The notes beneath the pieces are model-generated. The model worked only from the letters and a program-made list of their open reading frames with translations. It was not told the DNA's origin and searched no databases. A program made the position numbers and the translations under genes. DNA of 64,000 nucleotides from Paenibacillaceae bacterium (GTDB lineage: Bacteria > Bacillota > Bacilli > Paenibacillales > NBRC-103111), in the NCBI GenBank assembly GCA_029256185.1, contig JAQSYI010000008.1, positions 186,001 to 250,000 of the forward strand, in the 5' to 3' direction. Below are positions 53,813-61,992 of this stretch, piece after piece; position 1 is the stretch's first letter; every line of letters starts with the position of its first letter.

Positions 53813-55160
53813 GCTTTTCCTCCCTTCTGGGAAAATGAATGGTAGCCACCGTTCCCTTGCCCGGCTTGCTCTCCAGATGGAGGTTTCCCCGGTGCAGCTT
53901 CATCACATGATAGCAGTAGGACAAGCCGAGTCCGAAATTGCGGTTGGAGGCGCCCTTGGTGGTATAGAACGGCTCCAGCACCCGCTTCAGCTCTGCCGGA
54001 CTTATCCCGCTTCCCGTATCCCGGACTTCGATGACTGCCCACTTGGGAGTTTGATACGCCCGAACCAGCAATTCCCCGCCGGACGGCATGGCCTCCACTG
54101 CATTGTTGACCAGATTCGAGACAGCTTCGAGAAGCTGGGCTCTGTCCGCCAGCACAGGAAGCGGACTCTGAAGCTCCCAGCGTGAGTCTATAGAGGCGGG
54201 CAGCCCCAAGCTCACCTGGCGGGAGAGCTCCCGCAGCACATGGGACAGATCCAGCTGCTCTGTCCGCAGCGCCAGCTCCTGGGTCTGGTCCTTCACCCGG
54301 GCAATCATCTCCTGAATGTGGACCGCTGCGGCTTCAATCACCCGGATATCCTCCAGCAATTCGGGCTGGTTGGTATCCTTGGCATAAGCGGTGATTTTGG
54401 CGGAGAACAGCTTCATTTTGCCCACATCATTCTTGATGGCATGGTTCAGCACCGCCGTACCCGAGGTAACAGCCCGGAGGGATATATCCAGCATCTTGCG
54501 GGTGATGAGAAATTGCATGTCAAGAAAGCCGTATTTGAAGATCGCTATGACGAAGAGAGCGAAGGCCAGCGCGATGGCCCCTGTATTGTACCGCCACATT
54601 TCGGTGATCCCCAAGGCAGGCAGCAGGTAGTTCATCACCGAGCAGAACAGCACGGCAGGCACGATGGCGGCCGTCGTATACCGGTGGTTGCGCCGCAGCA
54701 GGTACAGGGCTTCACGGCGGCTCAGCATCAGATATGCCCCAAGCGCCACAACCGGTACGGCCCAGAATACCACCGCCCGGAAGGGGATGGGATGAACCGG
54801 ACGAATCGTCAGCATCATGAACGCTACAGGCGCCAGCACCGCATAGGGAAGAGCCTTCCGCAAGAAGTCCGGCAGAGGCACCGGATTGTAGCGGGAGGCG
54901 AACATGGCGAAGGTGAAGGGCAGACCGTAATACTGAACCAAGGATGCCGCCATTCGGGCCCGGTCCAGCCAGAGCAGGGCAACCGGACTGTAGCCGTGTG
55001 AGGCTCCATAAGGCATAATATTATCGCCGATGACGGCGGACAATGCTCCGGAACCTCCGCAGAACACCAGCCCGGCCAGCCACCGGGCAGCGGGTTTGTG
55101 CGGATCGAAGACCAGCAGCACCAGACCCACCGTCCACAACATGATCAGAACGGCTATCAT
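53778..55160 (-). CDS. Multi-span membrane sensor histidine kinase
   Basis: A 460-residue kinase with about seven N-terminal membrane segments (residues 1-230), a HisKA-like stretch containing NHAIKNDVGKMKLFS (probable phospho-acceptor histidine) and an HATPase domain (LVNNAVEAMPSGGELLVRAY, RDTGSGISPAEL, FGLGLSYCYHV). The ribosome site GGGGGAG is rather far from the ATG. The signal is unknown. Partner of the LuxR-type regulator that overlaps its 3' end. Confidence 0.9.
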   Translation of the reverse strand: MIAVLIMLWTVGLVLLVFDPHKPAARWLAGLVFCGGSGALSAVIGDNIMPYGASHGYSPVALLWLDRARMAASLVQYYGLPFTFAMFASRYNPVPLPDFLRKALPYAVLAPVAFMMLTIRPVHPIPFRAVVFWAVPVVALGAYLMLSRREALYLLRRNHRYTTAAIVPAVLFCSVMNYLLPALGITEMWRYNTGAIALAFALFVIAIFKYGFLDMQFLITRKMLDISLRAVTSGTAVLNHAIKNDVGKMKLFSAKITAYAKDTNQPELLEDIRVIEAAAVHIQEMIARVKDQTQELALRTEQLDLSHVLRELSRQVSLGLPASIDSRWELQSPLPVLADRAQLLEAVSNLVNNAVEAMPSGGELLVRAYQTPKWAVIEVRDTGSGISPAELKRVLEPFYTTKGASNRNFGLGLSYCYHVMKLHRGNLHLESKPGKGTVATIHFPRREEKHGTNSVAGGRG

Positions 55161-55246
55161 TGCAGGATGGACACTCCCCCGTTTTTTTGATTCCTTATTA
55201 TACCATTCCCCGCGGGGAGCGCGCGGAACATTTTATGAGTGAAGGA

Positions 55247-55271
55247 CGCTAAAGCCTGCGCATCTTTAGCG
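55247..55271. terminator. Short hairpin over the stop of the radical SAM gene
   Basis: cgctaaag (55247-55254) pairs perfectly with ctttagcg (55264-55271). The stop codon lies in the right arm. There is no T-run on the minus strand. Confidence 0.45.
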
Positions 55272-56558
55272 CCAACGTCTCAGGGCCAGACGGTAGCCCA
55301 GATTGATGATAAAGTTATACAACAGATGCGTCTTGGACACCCTCATCCGCCGGATGAAGGAAGGCAGCGAATAGAAGCGCCTCCGGAAATCCAGATATCC
55401 CTCATACAGCTGCTCCGGCGACATATTGCGGGGAGCGTACACCACATCCGTCTTGCCGTTGTACAGGCTCCAGTCCGTGCTGAGCAGCCTCCCGTCCGCT
55501 TTCATGCCGGTATGCACCGGCGTCAGGGGAAGAGGGGTCAACAGGCTGACCGTCACCCCGTCCACGCCCAACTCCTCACAAGCCCGCAAAGTGTGGCCGA
55601 ATGTCTCCTGCGTGTCCTCATCGAATCCGAAAACAATGCCCGCCTGGATCATGATGCCGTGACGATGCAGCTTGCCGATAATATCCTTGTACGAGCCCAC
55701 CCGGTTAAAGCCTTTGTTGACCCCTTGCAGCGCCGCTCCCGAGAAGGATTCCAGCCCCACGAACAGGTACAGGCAACCGGCTTGCCTCGCCTGCTTCAGC
55801 AACCTGTCGTCATTGCAGTCGGAGAGCGTAACCTGGGCGGCCCATCTCTTGCCCAGGGGCTTCATTCTGTCCATCAGCTCGAGGGCATGGGCTTTGTCGG
55901 CGAAGAAATTATCGTCCCAGAATACGAAGAAGCGGGATTTCAGCAAGGATACCTCCCGGACCACCTCATCGATGGGACGGGTGCGGAAGCGGTCATGGTA
56001 AATCTGCTTCAGATTGCAGTAAGCGCAGTGGTAGGGGCAGCCTCTTGTTGCGAATACCGCTCCCTTCATCAGCGGGTTCCGCTTTAACAAATCCCATCTT
56101 GGAGCAGGAAGGTTCCGCAGATGGGGAATAGCCTCCGAGCGGTATACCGGCAGCTCCGCACCTGCATGGAAATCCTCCAGAAACCGGGGCCAGGTCTCTT
56201 CCGCTTCGCCGATCACGATAGTATCTCCATGGGCGGCGGCTTCTCCGGGAAGCAGCGTTACGTGGGGACCTCCCAGCACCACCTTGGCTCCCGATCGGCG
56301 GAACCGGTCTGCGATGTTATAGCAATGGTGGGCGTTGGGTGTATTTACCGTGATGGCCACCAGATCGAACGCCCGGTTAAACGGAATTCTCTGGTTGTAC
56401 TCGTCCACCAGGGTAATGTGATACCGGGTTTCATCGATGAACCCGGCCAGATAAGGCATGGTGATCTGCACAAAATTATTGAACTGGCTCCTGCGGAACC
56501 GTTTGATCTTCCCATTCTCGGGCTGAATCAGCAGGATCTTCTTGCGCGCAGTCTGCAT
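55266..56558 (-). CDS. B12-binding-domain radical SAM protein
   Basis: A 430-residue enzyme with an N-terminal cobalamin-binding-like domain (residues about 5-135; GAKVVLGGPHVTLLPGEAAA) and a radical SAM core with CPYHCAYC (Cys174, Cys178, Cys181), then LDAFAD-type strands and FGFDEDTQETFGHTLRACEE. It lacks the DxHxxG cobalamin signature in clear form. GGGAGGGAGGT precedes the ATG. Such enzymes methylate or rearrange unactivated carbons. It is divergent from the small beta-rich gene and next to a glycosylation cluster, so it may modify a sugar or lipid, but that is inference. Confidence 0.88.
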   Translation of the reverse strand: MQTARKKILLIQPENGKIKRFRRSQFNNFVQITMPYLAGFIDETRYHITLVDEYNQRIPFNRAFDLVAITVNTPNAHHCYNIADRFRRSGAKVVLGGPHVTLLPGEAAAHGDTIVIGEAEETWPRFLEDFHAGAELPVYRSEAIPHLRNLPAPRWDLLKRNPLMKGAVFATRGCPYHCAYCNLKQIYHDRFRTRPIDEVVREVSLLKSRFFVFWDDNFFADKAHALELMDRMKPLGKRWAAQVTLSDCNDDRLLKQARQAGCLYLFVGLESFSGAALQGVNKGFNRVGSYKDIIGKLHRHGIMIQAGIVFGFDEDTQETFGHTLRACEELGVDGVTVSLLTPLPLTPVHTGMKADGRLLSTDWSLYNGKTDVVYAPRNMSPEQLYEGYLDFRRRFYSLPSFIRRMRVSKTHLLYNFIINLGYRLALRRWR

Positions 56559-56663
56559 CCTGCACCTCCCTCCCAGCCTTGAAATTTTAGGTTATTGGAG
56601 AATGGCAAAAACACCAATCCTTCTTTTTTCACCGGAATATCATAGGAGAAAGGAGGTGAGCAT

Positions 56664-57041
56664 ATGCCGTTTACAACTGGGATAATAACAAATACTAGAG
56701 ATTTTGGCACAGCGGCTTCCAATATAGTAGTCAGCATCCACAACACCGACTCCGCCAATAGTGCAACCGTTCTGGTTCAAATCATTGCCTCTGTAACTTC
56801 TGAGACCTTTTATACTGCTTATGTCATGGGAATTCCCCTTCCTCCGTCCGGTTTTACCGTACGTGAATTCTTTATCGCCGGGAACGTAGCTTATGAGGTT
56901 CAATTGGATGTCACTGCACCTACTCCATCGAATGTGATACTTTCCACCTACGGTATTGACCGGTTCGGAAATCTCGTAGCAGGCCAGCGGGTTTTGCAAT
57001 CGGAGCTAACGACGATCCCTGCAATTTCCACGCTTCCGTAA
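56664..57041 (+). CDS. Small beta-rich protein, possible structural surface protein
   Basis: 125 residues, rich in Thr, Ser, Val and Ile, with alternating hydrophobic strands (NIVVSIHNTDSANSATVLVQ; VILSTYGIDRFGNLVAGQRV). No signal peptide, no cysteine and no recognised domain. AAAGGAGGTGA lies six bases before the ATG, a very strong site that predicts high expression. It has its own terminator at 57067. Its NTDSANSATVLVQI-like pattern recalls Firmicute spore-surface or filament proteins, but I cannot assign it. Likely the abundant substrate or scaffold of the adjoining glycosyltransferases. Confidence 0.65.
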   Translation: MPFTTGIITNTRDFGTAASNIVVSIHNTDSANSATVLVQIIASVTSETFYTAYVMGIPLPPSGFTVREFFIAGNVAYEVQLDVTAPTPSNVILSTYGIDRFGNLVAGQRVLQSELTTIPAISTLP

Positions 57042-57066
57042 GCGGAAGATTACTGATGCAGCATGG

Positions 57067-57097
57067 GCCGTACCTTGATGGTACGGCTTTTCTGTTT
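57067..57097 (+). terminator. Intrinsic terminator after the small beta-rich gene
   Basis: gccgtacc (57067-57074) pairs with ggtacggc (57080-57087), followed by ttttctgttt. Confidence 0.88.
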
Positions 57098-57140
57098 GAT
57101 GATTTCATTTAAATGTTGGATTCCAAGGCCCTTGCACAAT

Positions 57141-57167
57141 ACTTTCCAGCGGTTATTCCATAAATTA
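57141..57167 (+). promoter_or_regulatory. Sigma-K-like promoter of the glycosyltransferase operon
   Basis: AC at 57141-57142, 16 bases, then CATAAATTA at 57159-57167, which fits the sigma-K pattern AC-N16-CATANNNTA. The expected start site lies about ten bases before the ribosome site of the first gene. This suggests transcription in the mother cell late in sporulation. Confidence 0.6.
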
Positions 57168-57199
57168 CGTATAACAAAATCAGGAAGGGATGGGGTAGC

Positions 57200-58426
57200 T
57201 TGGTCGACACCGGGATTGTAATGCCCGTATATTATCAAAACCCTAACCATTTGCAGCAGGCCATACTTTCCATCTTGGAACAAACCTATGCCGCCTTTCG
57301 ATTTATCATTGTTATCGACGGCGCCGCGGAGATGCTGGAATGGGTCCGGCTTTATACAACGGATGATACCAGGGTGGAGATCATTGAGAACCTGGAGAAT
57401 CTCGGTGTTGCCGGTGCTTTGAATGTTGGATTTGGCAACTTGCTGACCGACCCTGACATTCGATATTTAACCTGGGTTTCAAGCGATAACCAGTATGACG
57501 GGCAATTTTTGGAAACGCTCAGAAGAACATTGCGCCAATCCCCAAAAGAGGTTGGACTTGCATACAGTTCTTTCCGCTCAATCGATGATAACGGCACTCT
57601 GCTTAAATCCGAGACCGAGCTTGCCCTGCTGCGACAATTCCAATCCCAGCCCATAGAAAACATCCTGGATTCCAGCATGATCGGCGTTTCCTTTATGTAC
57701 AGAAAAGAATATGCCCTGTTGGCCGGCGGATACCGGTATGCTCCGATTGAGGATTACGATTTTTGGTTAAGACTCACGGAAGTATGCGGAGCCCGTTATA
57801 TTCCTGTGGAGCTTATGAATTATCGCGTCAACTCGGCCTTCAGTGTCTCCTCCACCTTGCATTCGGCAGAGAAACACCGGAACTGGCGTCTTATGTATCA
57901 TCTTACCAGAAAGGAGGCGCGCATCCGCAGAGGCATACCGGTGGAAACCACCGTGCTTTTCATGTCAAGAACCAATGACGACAGCGAGATTGCCCGCGTT
58001 GAAGCGCTATATGAACAGCTCTATAGCAACTATACCTTATGTTTCGCGGATCTGACCAGCGACTGCTCGATCATTCCTAAAGTCAGCCAAATCCCTCATC
58101 CTTCCGTTACTTACAGTTGGTTTCCCGGCAGCAATGAGTTGGAGGTCCTTTACTACGCCTCACAATTTATCACCACGCCGTTTACTTTCATATACCGCAA
58201 CGGCAAATTCGAAAACGATGTAGAACTGCATTTCCTGTCAGCGGAATTGAGAAAGCTGCAACCGGGTACTTTATCTGTTTTCCAATCAGCGGACCGTTCT
58301 GAAATTCTGCACCGGTTCGATCTCCTTCAGGAGCTTCCGTTAGGAAACGAGCTATTCAAGACTGCCAAACTGACGGAATGGCTAATCTGTCACCGGCAGC
58401 AGTTGTTTGGAGGAATGCGGGAATGA
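57200..58426 (+). CDS. Glycosyltransferase family 2 protein
   Basis: A 408-residue protein starting with TTG, since the next ATG would cut the first strand of the fold. GGAAGGGATGGGG lies upstream. The GT-A start is VDTGIVMPVYYQNPNHLQQA, and the metal/nucleotide region includes LTWVSSDNQYD. Its C-terminal 150 residues carry a second, less clear domain. It transfers an activated sugar in the cytoplasm; no membrane segments. First gene of a unit with a family 4 enzyme (ATGA overlap) and the propeller gene. Confidence 0.88.
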   Translation: MVDTGIVMPVYYQNPNHLQQAILSILEQTYAAFRFIIVIDGAAEMLEWVRLYTTDDTRVEIIENLENLGVAGALNVGFGNLLTDPDIRYLTWVSSDNQYDGQFLETLRRTLRQSPKEVGLAYSSFRSIDDNGTLLKSETELALLRQFQSQPIENILDSSMIGVSFMYRKEYALLAGGYRYAPIEDYDFWLRLTEVCGARYIPVELMNYRVNSAFSVSSTLHSAEKHRNWRLMYHLTRKEARIRRGIPVETTVLFMSRTNDDSEIARVEALYEQLYSNYTLCFADLTSDCSIIPKVSQIPHPSVTYSWFPGSNELEVLYYASQFITTPFTFIYRNGKFENDVELHFLSAELRKLQPGTLSVFQSADRSEILHRFDLLQELPLGNELFKTAKLTEWLICHRQQLFGGMRE

Positions 58427-59469
58427 AGCTTATGTTCAGTTTCTACATGCCAAGCGGAGGAATGGGGACGTTAAACCAGATACGCAAAGATGCCTTTCTC
58501 AAGCAAGGCCACAACTGCCATCTGTTGTATACCTCACATCAGGAGAATGGAAATCCGGAATTCCTGCGTGAATGGCTTAAGAAGGAGCAGTTTGACATTA
58601 TAACTGTCGCCTCCGACTACACCATGTTGGAGAAAATAAGGAAAGCGGGATATTCCGGACCACTGGTTTATGAAGTACAGGGATACGGTCCCCCTGCAGA
58701 AGGGCAGAAGGTTATGGTTTCGGCCAGAAACTACATACACTCCTTCGCCGATGCCGTACTATATCCATGCACATCCCATCTCGCTTCGCTCTTTTTGCAA
58801 CATGTACCGCAAGTACCGCAATACAGCTTCGACAATCCTGTCGATTCCACTTTGATGCGCTACCGCCGGTATCCTCCCAGGGCAACACCTATACTCGGCT
58901 GGGTCGGACGAATTGAGTACAACAAGAATTGGCGGGAGCTGCTTGAACTTGTCCGCCGCCTGGTCTGGACGCATCCAAACTTGCGTGTCTGGATGTTCGG
59001 AGACCATGCGCTGGATAACCAATGGGAATATTCCCAGTTCGACGCCACCGTGAAGGCCTATGGTTTATCTTCGCATATCATCAGGCATACCAATGTTCCC
59101 AATGCCCTCATGGCAGACTATTACTCCATTATCGGTGACTCAGGCGGCTTCCTCTGCTCCACCTCTCTCTTGGAGGGTTTCGGATATTCCATCTGCGAGG
59201 CTATGTTATGCCGTTGTCCGGTATTGTCCTCAACCTCAGATGGTGTAAACAGAATGATTATAAACCATAAAACAGGGATGCTTTATCGAAGCGGGGATGT
59301 GAATGATGCCTATAATACTGCCCGTATCCTGCTGGAGAACGCCGGATTCAGGCAACAGATCCGCCGCTCGGGCATGCTGCATATCCGCAAACGCTTCAGA
59401 CCGGAACGGTATGTGGCCAATTTTGAGGAGATGGTGATGAACCTTCGACGCAAGATGAAACTTTTATAA
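58423..59469 (+). CDS. Glycosyltransferase family 4-like (GT-B) protein
   Basis: A 348-residue protein. The ATG at 58423 overlaps the previous stop (ATGA) and has GGAGG nine bases upstream. The N-terminal half reads MKLMFSFYMPSGGMG; the C-terminal GT-B half has LGWVGRIEYNKNWRELLELV and LLEGFGYSICEAMLCRCPVL, the donor-binding EX7E-type region. Cytoplasmic, no signal peptide. Translational coupling to the family 2 enzyme implies the two build the same glycan. Confidence 0.9.
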   Translation: MKLMFSFYMPSGGMGTLNQIRKDAFLKQGHNCHLLYTSHQENGNPEFLREWLKKEQFDIITVASDYTMLEKIRKAGYSGPLVYEVQGYGPPAEGQKVMVSARNYIHSFADAVLYPCTSHLASLFLQHVPQVPQYSFDNPVDSTLMRYRRYPPRATPILGWVGRIEYNKNWRELLELVRRLVWTHPNLRVWMFGDHALDNQWEYSQFDATVKAYGLSSHIIRHTNVPNALMADYYSIIGDSGGFLCSTSLLEGFGYSICEAMLCRCPVLSSTSDGVNRMIINHKTGMLYRSGDVNDAYNTARILLENAGFRQQIRRSGMLHIRKRFRPERYVANFEEMVMNLRRKMKLL

Positions 59470-59496
59470 CCTATTAACCTGTTAGGAGTGGTTTCC

Positions 59497-60744
59497 TTGC
59501 CGGCAATTAATTTTCAAGTAACCCCAAGCGGGACTCCCAAGTTTGAACCGGCTATTGCCGTCAATTTGCTCAGTCCGAACATAATGGTCGCCACATCCGT
59601 GTTCGTCCAAGGTACCGTGCCGATGACCGGAGCCTACGTTTCCTTCGACGGCGGAGCCACATGGTCGGTTAACATTCTGCCATTGCCCGCCGGCTTTGCC
59701 GGAGCAGAAGCCCAATATGTGGCATACGGCTTTCCAACCAACTTCTTTATCTCAGCCCACGCGTTTACGGTAGACGGACTGAATGGTACTACCATTGTTT
59801 ACCGTTCATTCGACAATGGAATAACTTTCGAACCGCCTATCATCGTTGCACCCGGCTATGGTGTCTATACCAATAACGATGAGACTCTCATCGACGTTGA
59901 CAATGCTCAGGCAAGTCCATTTCGGGGGAACCTTTATTTAGCCTATAATCATCAAATCAACATAACCGTTAATCCCAGATCGGTTTTCTTCTTCCAGAGA
60001 TCGCTGGACAATGGCGCAACCTGGGAACAGCCGAAGCTGCTGTCCGATCCGCTCAGTATAATTGAAAGACCGGATATTGCCGTTGGCCTCACCGGAATTA
60101 TCTACGGGGGCTGGATTACCACCACCCCCGCCACACAATTTCTGCTGCGCCGCTCTTTCGATGGAGGGGCAAATTTTACGGACACGGTGCCGGTTGCAAA
60201 TGTTGTGTTAGTGCCCACCGTACTCCCTGTTCCGGGTTACGGGTTTCGTGTTCTGACTTTCCCCAATCTTTCTGCTGACCGGACGACGTTGGCATTTAGC
60301 GGCAGGTTATATGCCGTGTGGCAGGATTACCGTCTTGGATATTCGGACATCTTCATCTCCATTTCCAATAATCAAGGAACCACCTGGTCCACGCCAAAAT
60401 CTGTCACGGGCGCCCCTCCAGGCTCCCAGAATTTTTTCCCGGCCCTCGATGTAGACCCCTTGATGGGGGTTGTGAATATTATCTATTATACCAACCGGGT
60501 TAACGGCTTTTTGCTGGATGTGTTCACAGCCAGATCCATAGACGGCGGCAGCGTCTTTTTCAACCAAAGAGTAACCACCCAATCCTTTAATCCCAACGAG
60601 GGAAGTCCTACTCCTGTTACAGTAATCGGTGATTATATCGATATCAAAACAGTCACACCCAGCGGATATATTGGTGTCTGGACGGACACGCGCACTGGCT
60701 CGCAAACCATCTTCGCGGGATTCAACACCGACCCTGTCATCTAG
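59497..60744 (+). CDS. Asp-box beta-propeller protein, sialidase-like fold
   Basis: A 415-residue protein. The TTG at 59497 lies eight bases after AGGAG; the GTG at 59488 is inside that site. At least six Asp-box motifs are spaced along it (SFDGGATW, SFDNGITF, SLDNGATW, SFDGGANF, NNQGTTW, SIDGGSVF), which indicates a six-bladed propeller. A catalytic sialidase triad is not evident, and there is no signal peptide. Encoded 27 bases after the GT-B enzyme, so it belongs to the same unit. A glycan-binding or structural role on the spore surface is more likely than hydrolysis, but this is inference. Confidence 0.8.
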   Translation: MPAINFQVTPSGTPKFEPAIAVNLLSPNIMVATSVFVQGTVPMTGAYVSFDGGATWSVNILPLPAGFAGAEAQYVAYGFPTNFFISAHAFTVDGLNGTTIVYRSFDNGITFEPPIIVAPGYGVYTNNDETLIDVDNAQASPFRGNLYLAYNHQINITVNPRSVFFFQRSLDNGATWEQPKLLSDPLSIIERPDIAVGLTGIIYGGWITTTPATQFLLRRSFDGGANFTDTVPVANVVLVPTVLPVPGYGFRVLTFPNLSADRTTLAFSGRLYAVWQDYRLGYSDIFISISNNQGTTWSTPKSVTGAPPGSQNFFPALDVDPLMGVVNIIYYTNRVNGFLLDVFTARSIDGGSVFFNQRVTTQSFNPNEGSPTPVTVIGDYIDIKTVTPSGYIGVWTDTRTGSQTIFAGFNTDPVI

Positions 60745-60806
60745 CGCATCCTGGTTCTGAAGGAACAAACCGTTGCCATCATACGCTGCCTCCCTCCTCA
60801 AACGCG

Positions 60807-60842
60807 GTCAAGTCCCGATGCATCATGCTGTCGGGACTTGAC
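60807..60842. terminator. Perfect 12-bp inverted repeat between propeller and Lgt-like genes
   Basis: gtcaagtcccga (60807-60818) pairs with tcgggacttgac (60831-60842). It lies between two convergent genes and probably works both ways despite the lack of a T-run. Confidence 0.7.
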
Positions 60843-60883
60843 ATAGCCCAAGCTTCAGGAACTGTTCCCGTAAGGGATGATGC

Positions 60884-61675
60884 TCATTGCATATCCGGCT
60901 TCATCCGTAGTCCTTGCCTATGGCGTATGCAAAAATAACCGGCCAGAACCAGTGAGCCGAGGATTAATCCCGCACTGGTCCATTGTCCAGCCGTCCACTG
61001 CAACGCATACCTCGGAGAATCGCCACGCAAGTATTCCAGCATGAATCTGCCCAATGCGTACAAGATGCTGTACATCAAAAAAGGGATGCCGGCCGGCAGC
61101 CTCCTGTTGCGCAGGATCATCAGCAGAGCAAAGATGACCAGATCCCATTGCCCCTCCCAAACTTCCGCCGGCCATAGAGGCTGGGCCCCGTACCGGTCAA
61201 ATGCCATGGTTCCTTCCGGATAAACAATACCATATCCGGAATTGGTTGGGGAGCCGAAAGCGTCCCCGTTTAAGAAACAGGCAATCCGCCCAAGCGCTTG
61301 ACCCAATACCACTGCCGGAGCAAGCTGATCGGCAAATTCCCAGAAGATGAGCTTCTTCCGCCACGTATAAACCGCGATTCCGCCCGCTCCCCCGATAACC
61401 GCTCCCATGATGGAGATGCCGCCATTCCAAATTTTGAATATTTCGCTTAAATGGTTGGAGTAATAGCCCCATTGAAAGAAGAATACATGCCAGACCCGCG
61501 CTCCTATGATTGCGGCAACAATAGCATAAAAGAAGGAGTCGAATACATGTTTCTGGTAGATGGTGTTACTGGTTAAGGAGTAGGCTACACCCAGAGCAAG
61601 CAATACGGCGAGCCCGACTATCAAGCCGTAGGAATGGACCGCAAACCCGCCGATTTCAAATAAGACAACTCTCAT
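60884..61675 (-). CDS. Divergent prolipoprotein diacylglyceryl transferase-like protein
   Basis: A 263-residue membrane protein with seven segments. It starts MRVVLFEIGGFAVHSYGLIV; the ATG at 61675 is seven bases after GGAG. It has the Lgt layout, but the block usually reading GGxxxHG is GGISIMGAVIGG, with Met90 at the position of E. coli His103. The core usually reading GRxGNFxNGE is GRIACFLNGDAFG: Arg130 and Asn136 are kept, Cys133 and Asp138 replace Asn and Glu. It may be a paralogue with altered or no lipoprotein-lipidating activity. The cell's main lgt should be elsewhere. Confidence 0.82.
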   Translation of the reverse strand: MRVVLFEIGGFAVHSYGLIVGLAVLLALGVAYSLTSNTIYQKHVFDSFFYAIVAAIIGARVWHVFFFQWGYYSNHLSEIFKIWNGGISIMGAVIGGAGGIAVYTWRKKLIFWEFADQLAPAVVLGQALGRIACFLNGDAFGSPTNSGYGIVYPEGTMAFDRYGAQPLWPAEVWEGQWDLVIFALLMILRNRRLPAGIPFLMYSILYALGRFMLEYLRGDSPRYALQWTAGQWTSAGLILGSLVLAGYFCIRHRQGLRMKPDMQ

Positions 61676-61992
61676 CCTCATTCTCCTGTTCACGGTTAAG
61701 GCGGCTGGATGCCACCCCCCTTTATTGCCGTTCGGTTTCTATGTAGCATTATACAATCTTGCGCAACATTTTTACATACCGGCTGTTAAAAGGGGGAATT
61801 AACGGCATCCGTCCTGCCACCGCGGGCTGAACCGGGAAAATTTTTGTTCCAGCTGTTTACTGGAATGGTACTCCACTTCGAATTATAGGCTAAAATAAGA
61901 ATAAGCATCTGCAATGGTCCATGATTGCGATGCCGCTTTCACCACGGAAAGCTTAGCTTAGCCTATGATCCGGTTTTGAGAGGAGAATGCAT
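61676..61992. promoter_or_regulatory. Divergent region between Lgt-like gene and the right-edge membrane gene
   Basis: No gene seen in about 317 bases. The middle is AT-rich (near 61760-61900), with TAAAAT around 61891 as a possible -10 for the plus-strand gene. No strong dyad was found. Confidence 0.4.

Noticed and set aside
56641..56649. CATAGGAGA as a sigma-K -10 for the small beta-rich gene
   Set aside because: The final TA is missing, no AC lies at the right distance, and the start site would fall on the ribosome site.
56640..56999. Minus-strand frame opposite the small beta-rich gene
   Set aside because: The plus-strand gene has a near-perfect ribosome site and its own terminator, which settles the strand.
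59497..60744. True exo-sialidase
   Set aside because: Asp-boxes alone define the fold; no signal peptide and no clear catalytic Arg/Tyr/Glu set was found.
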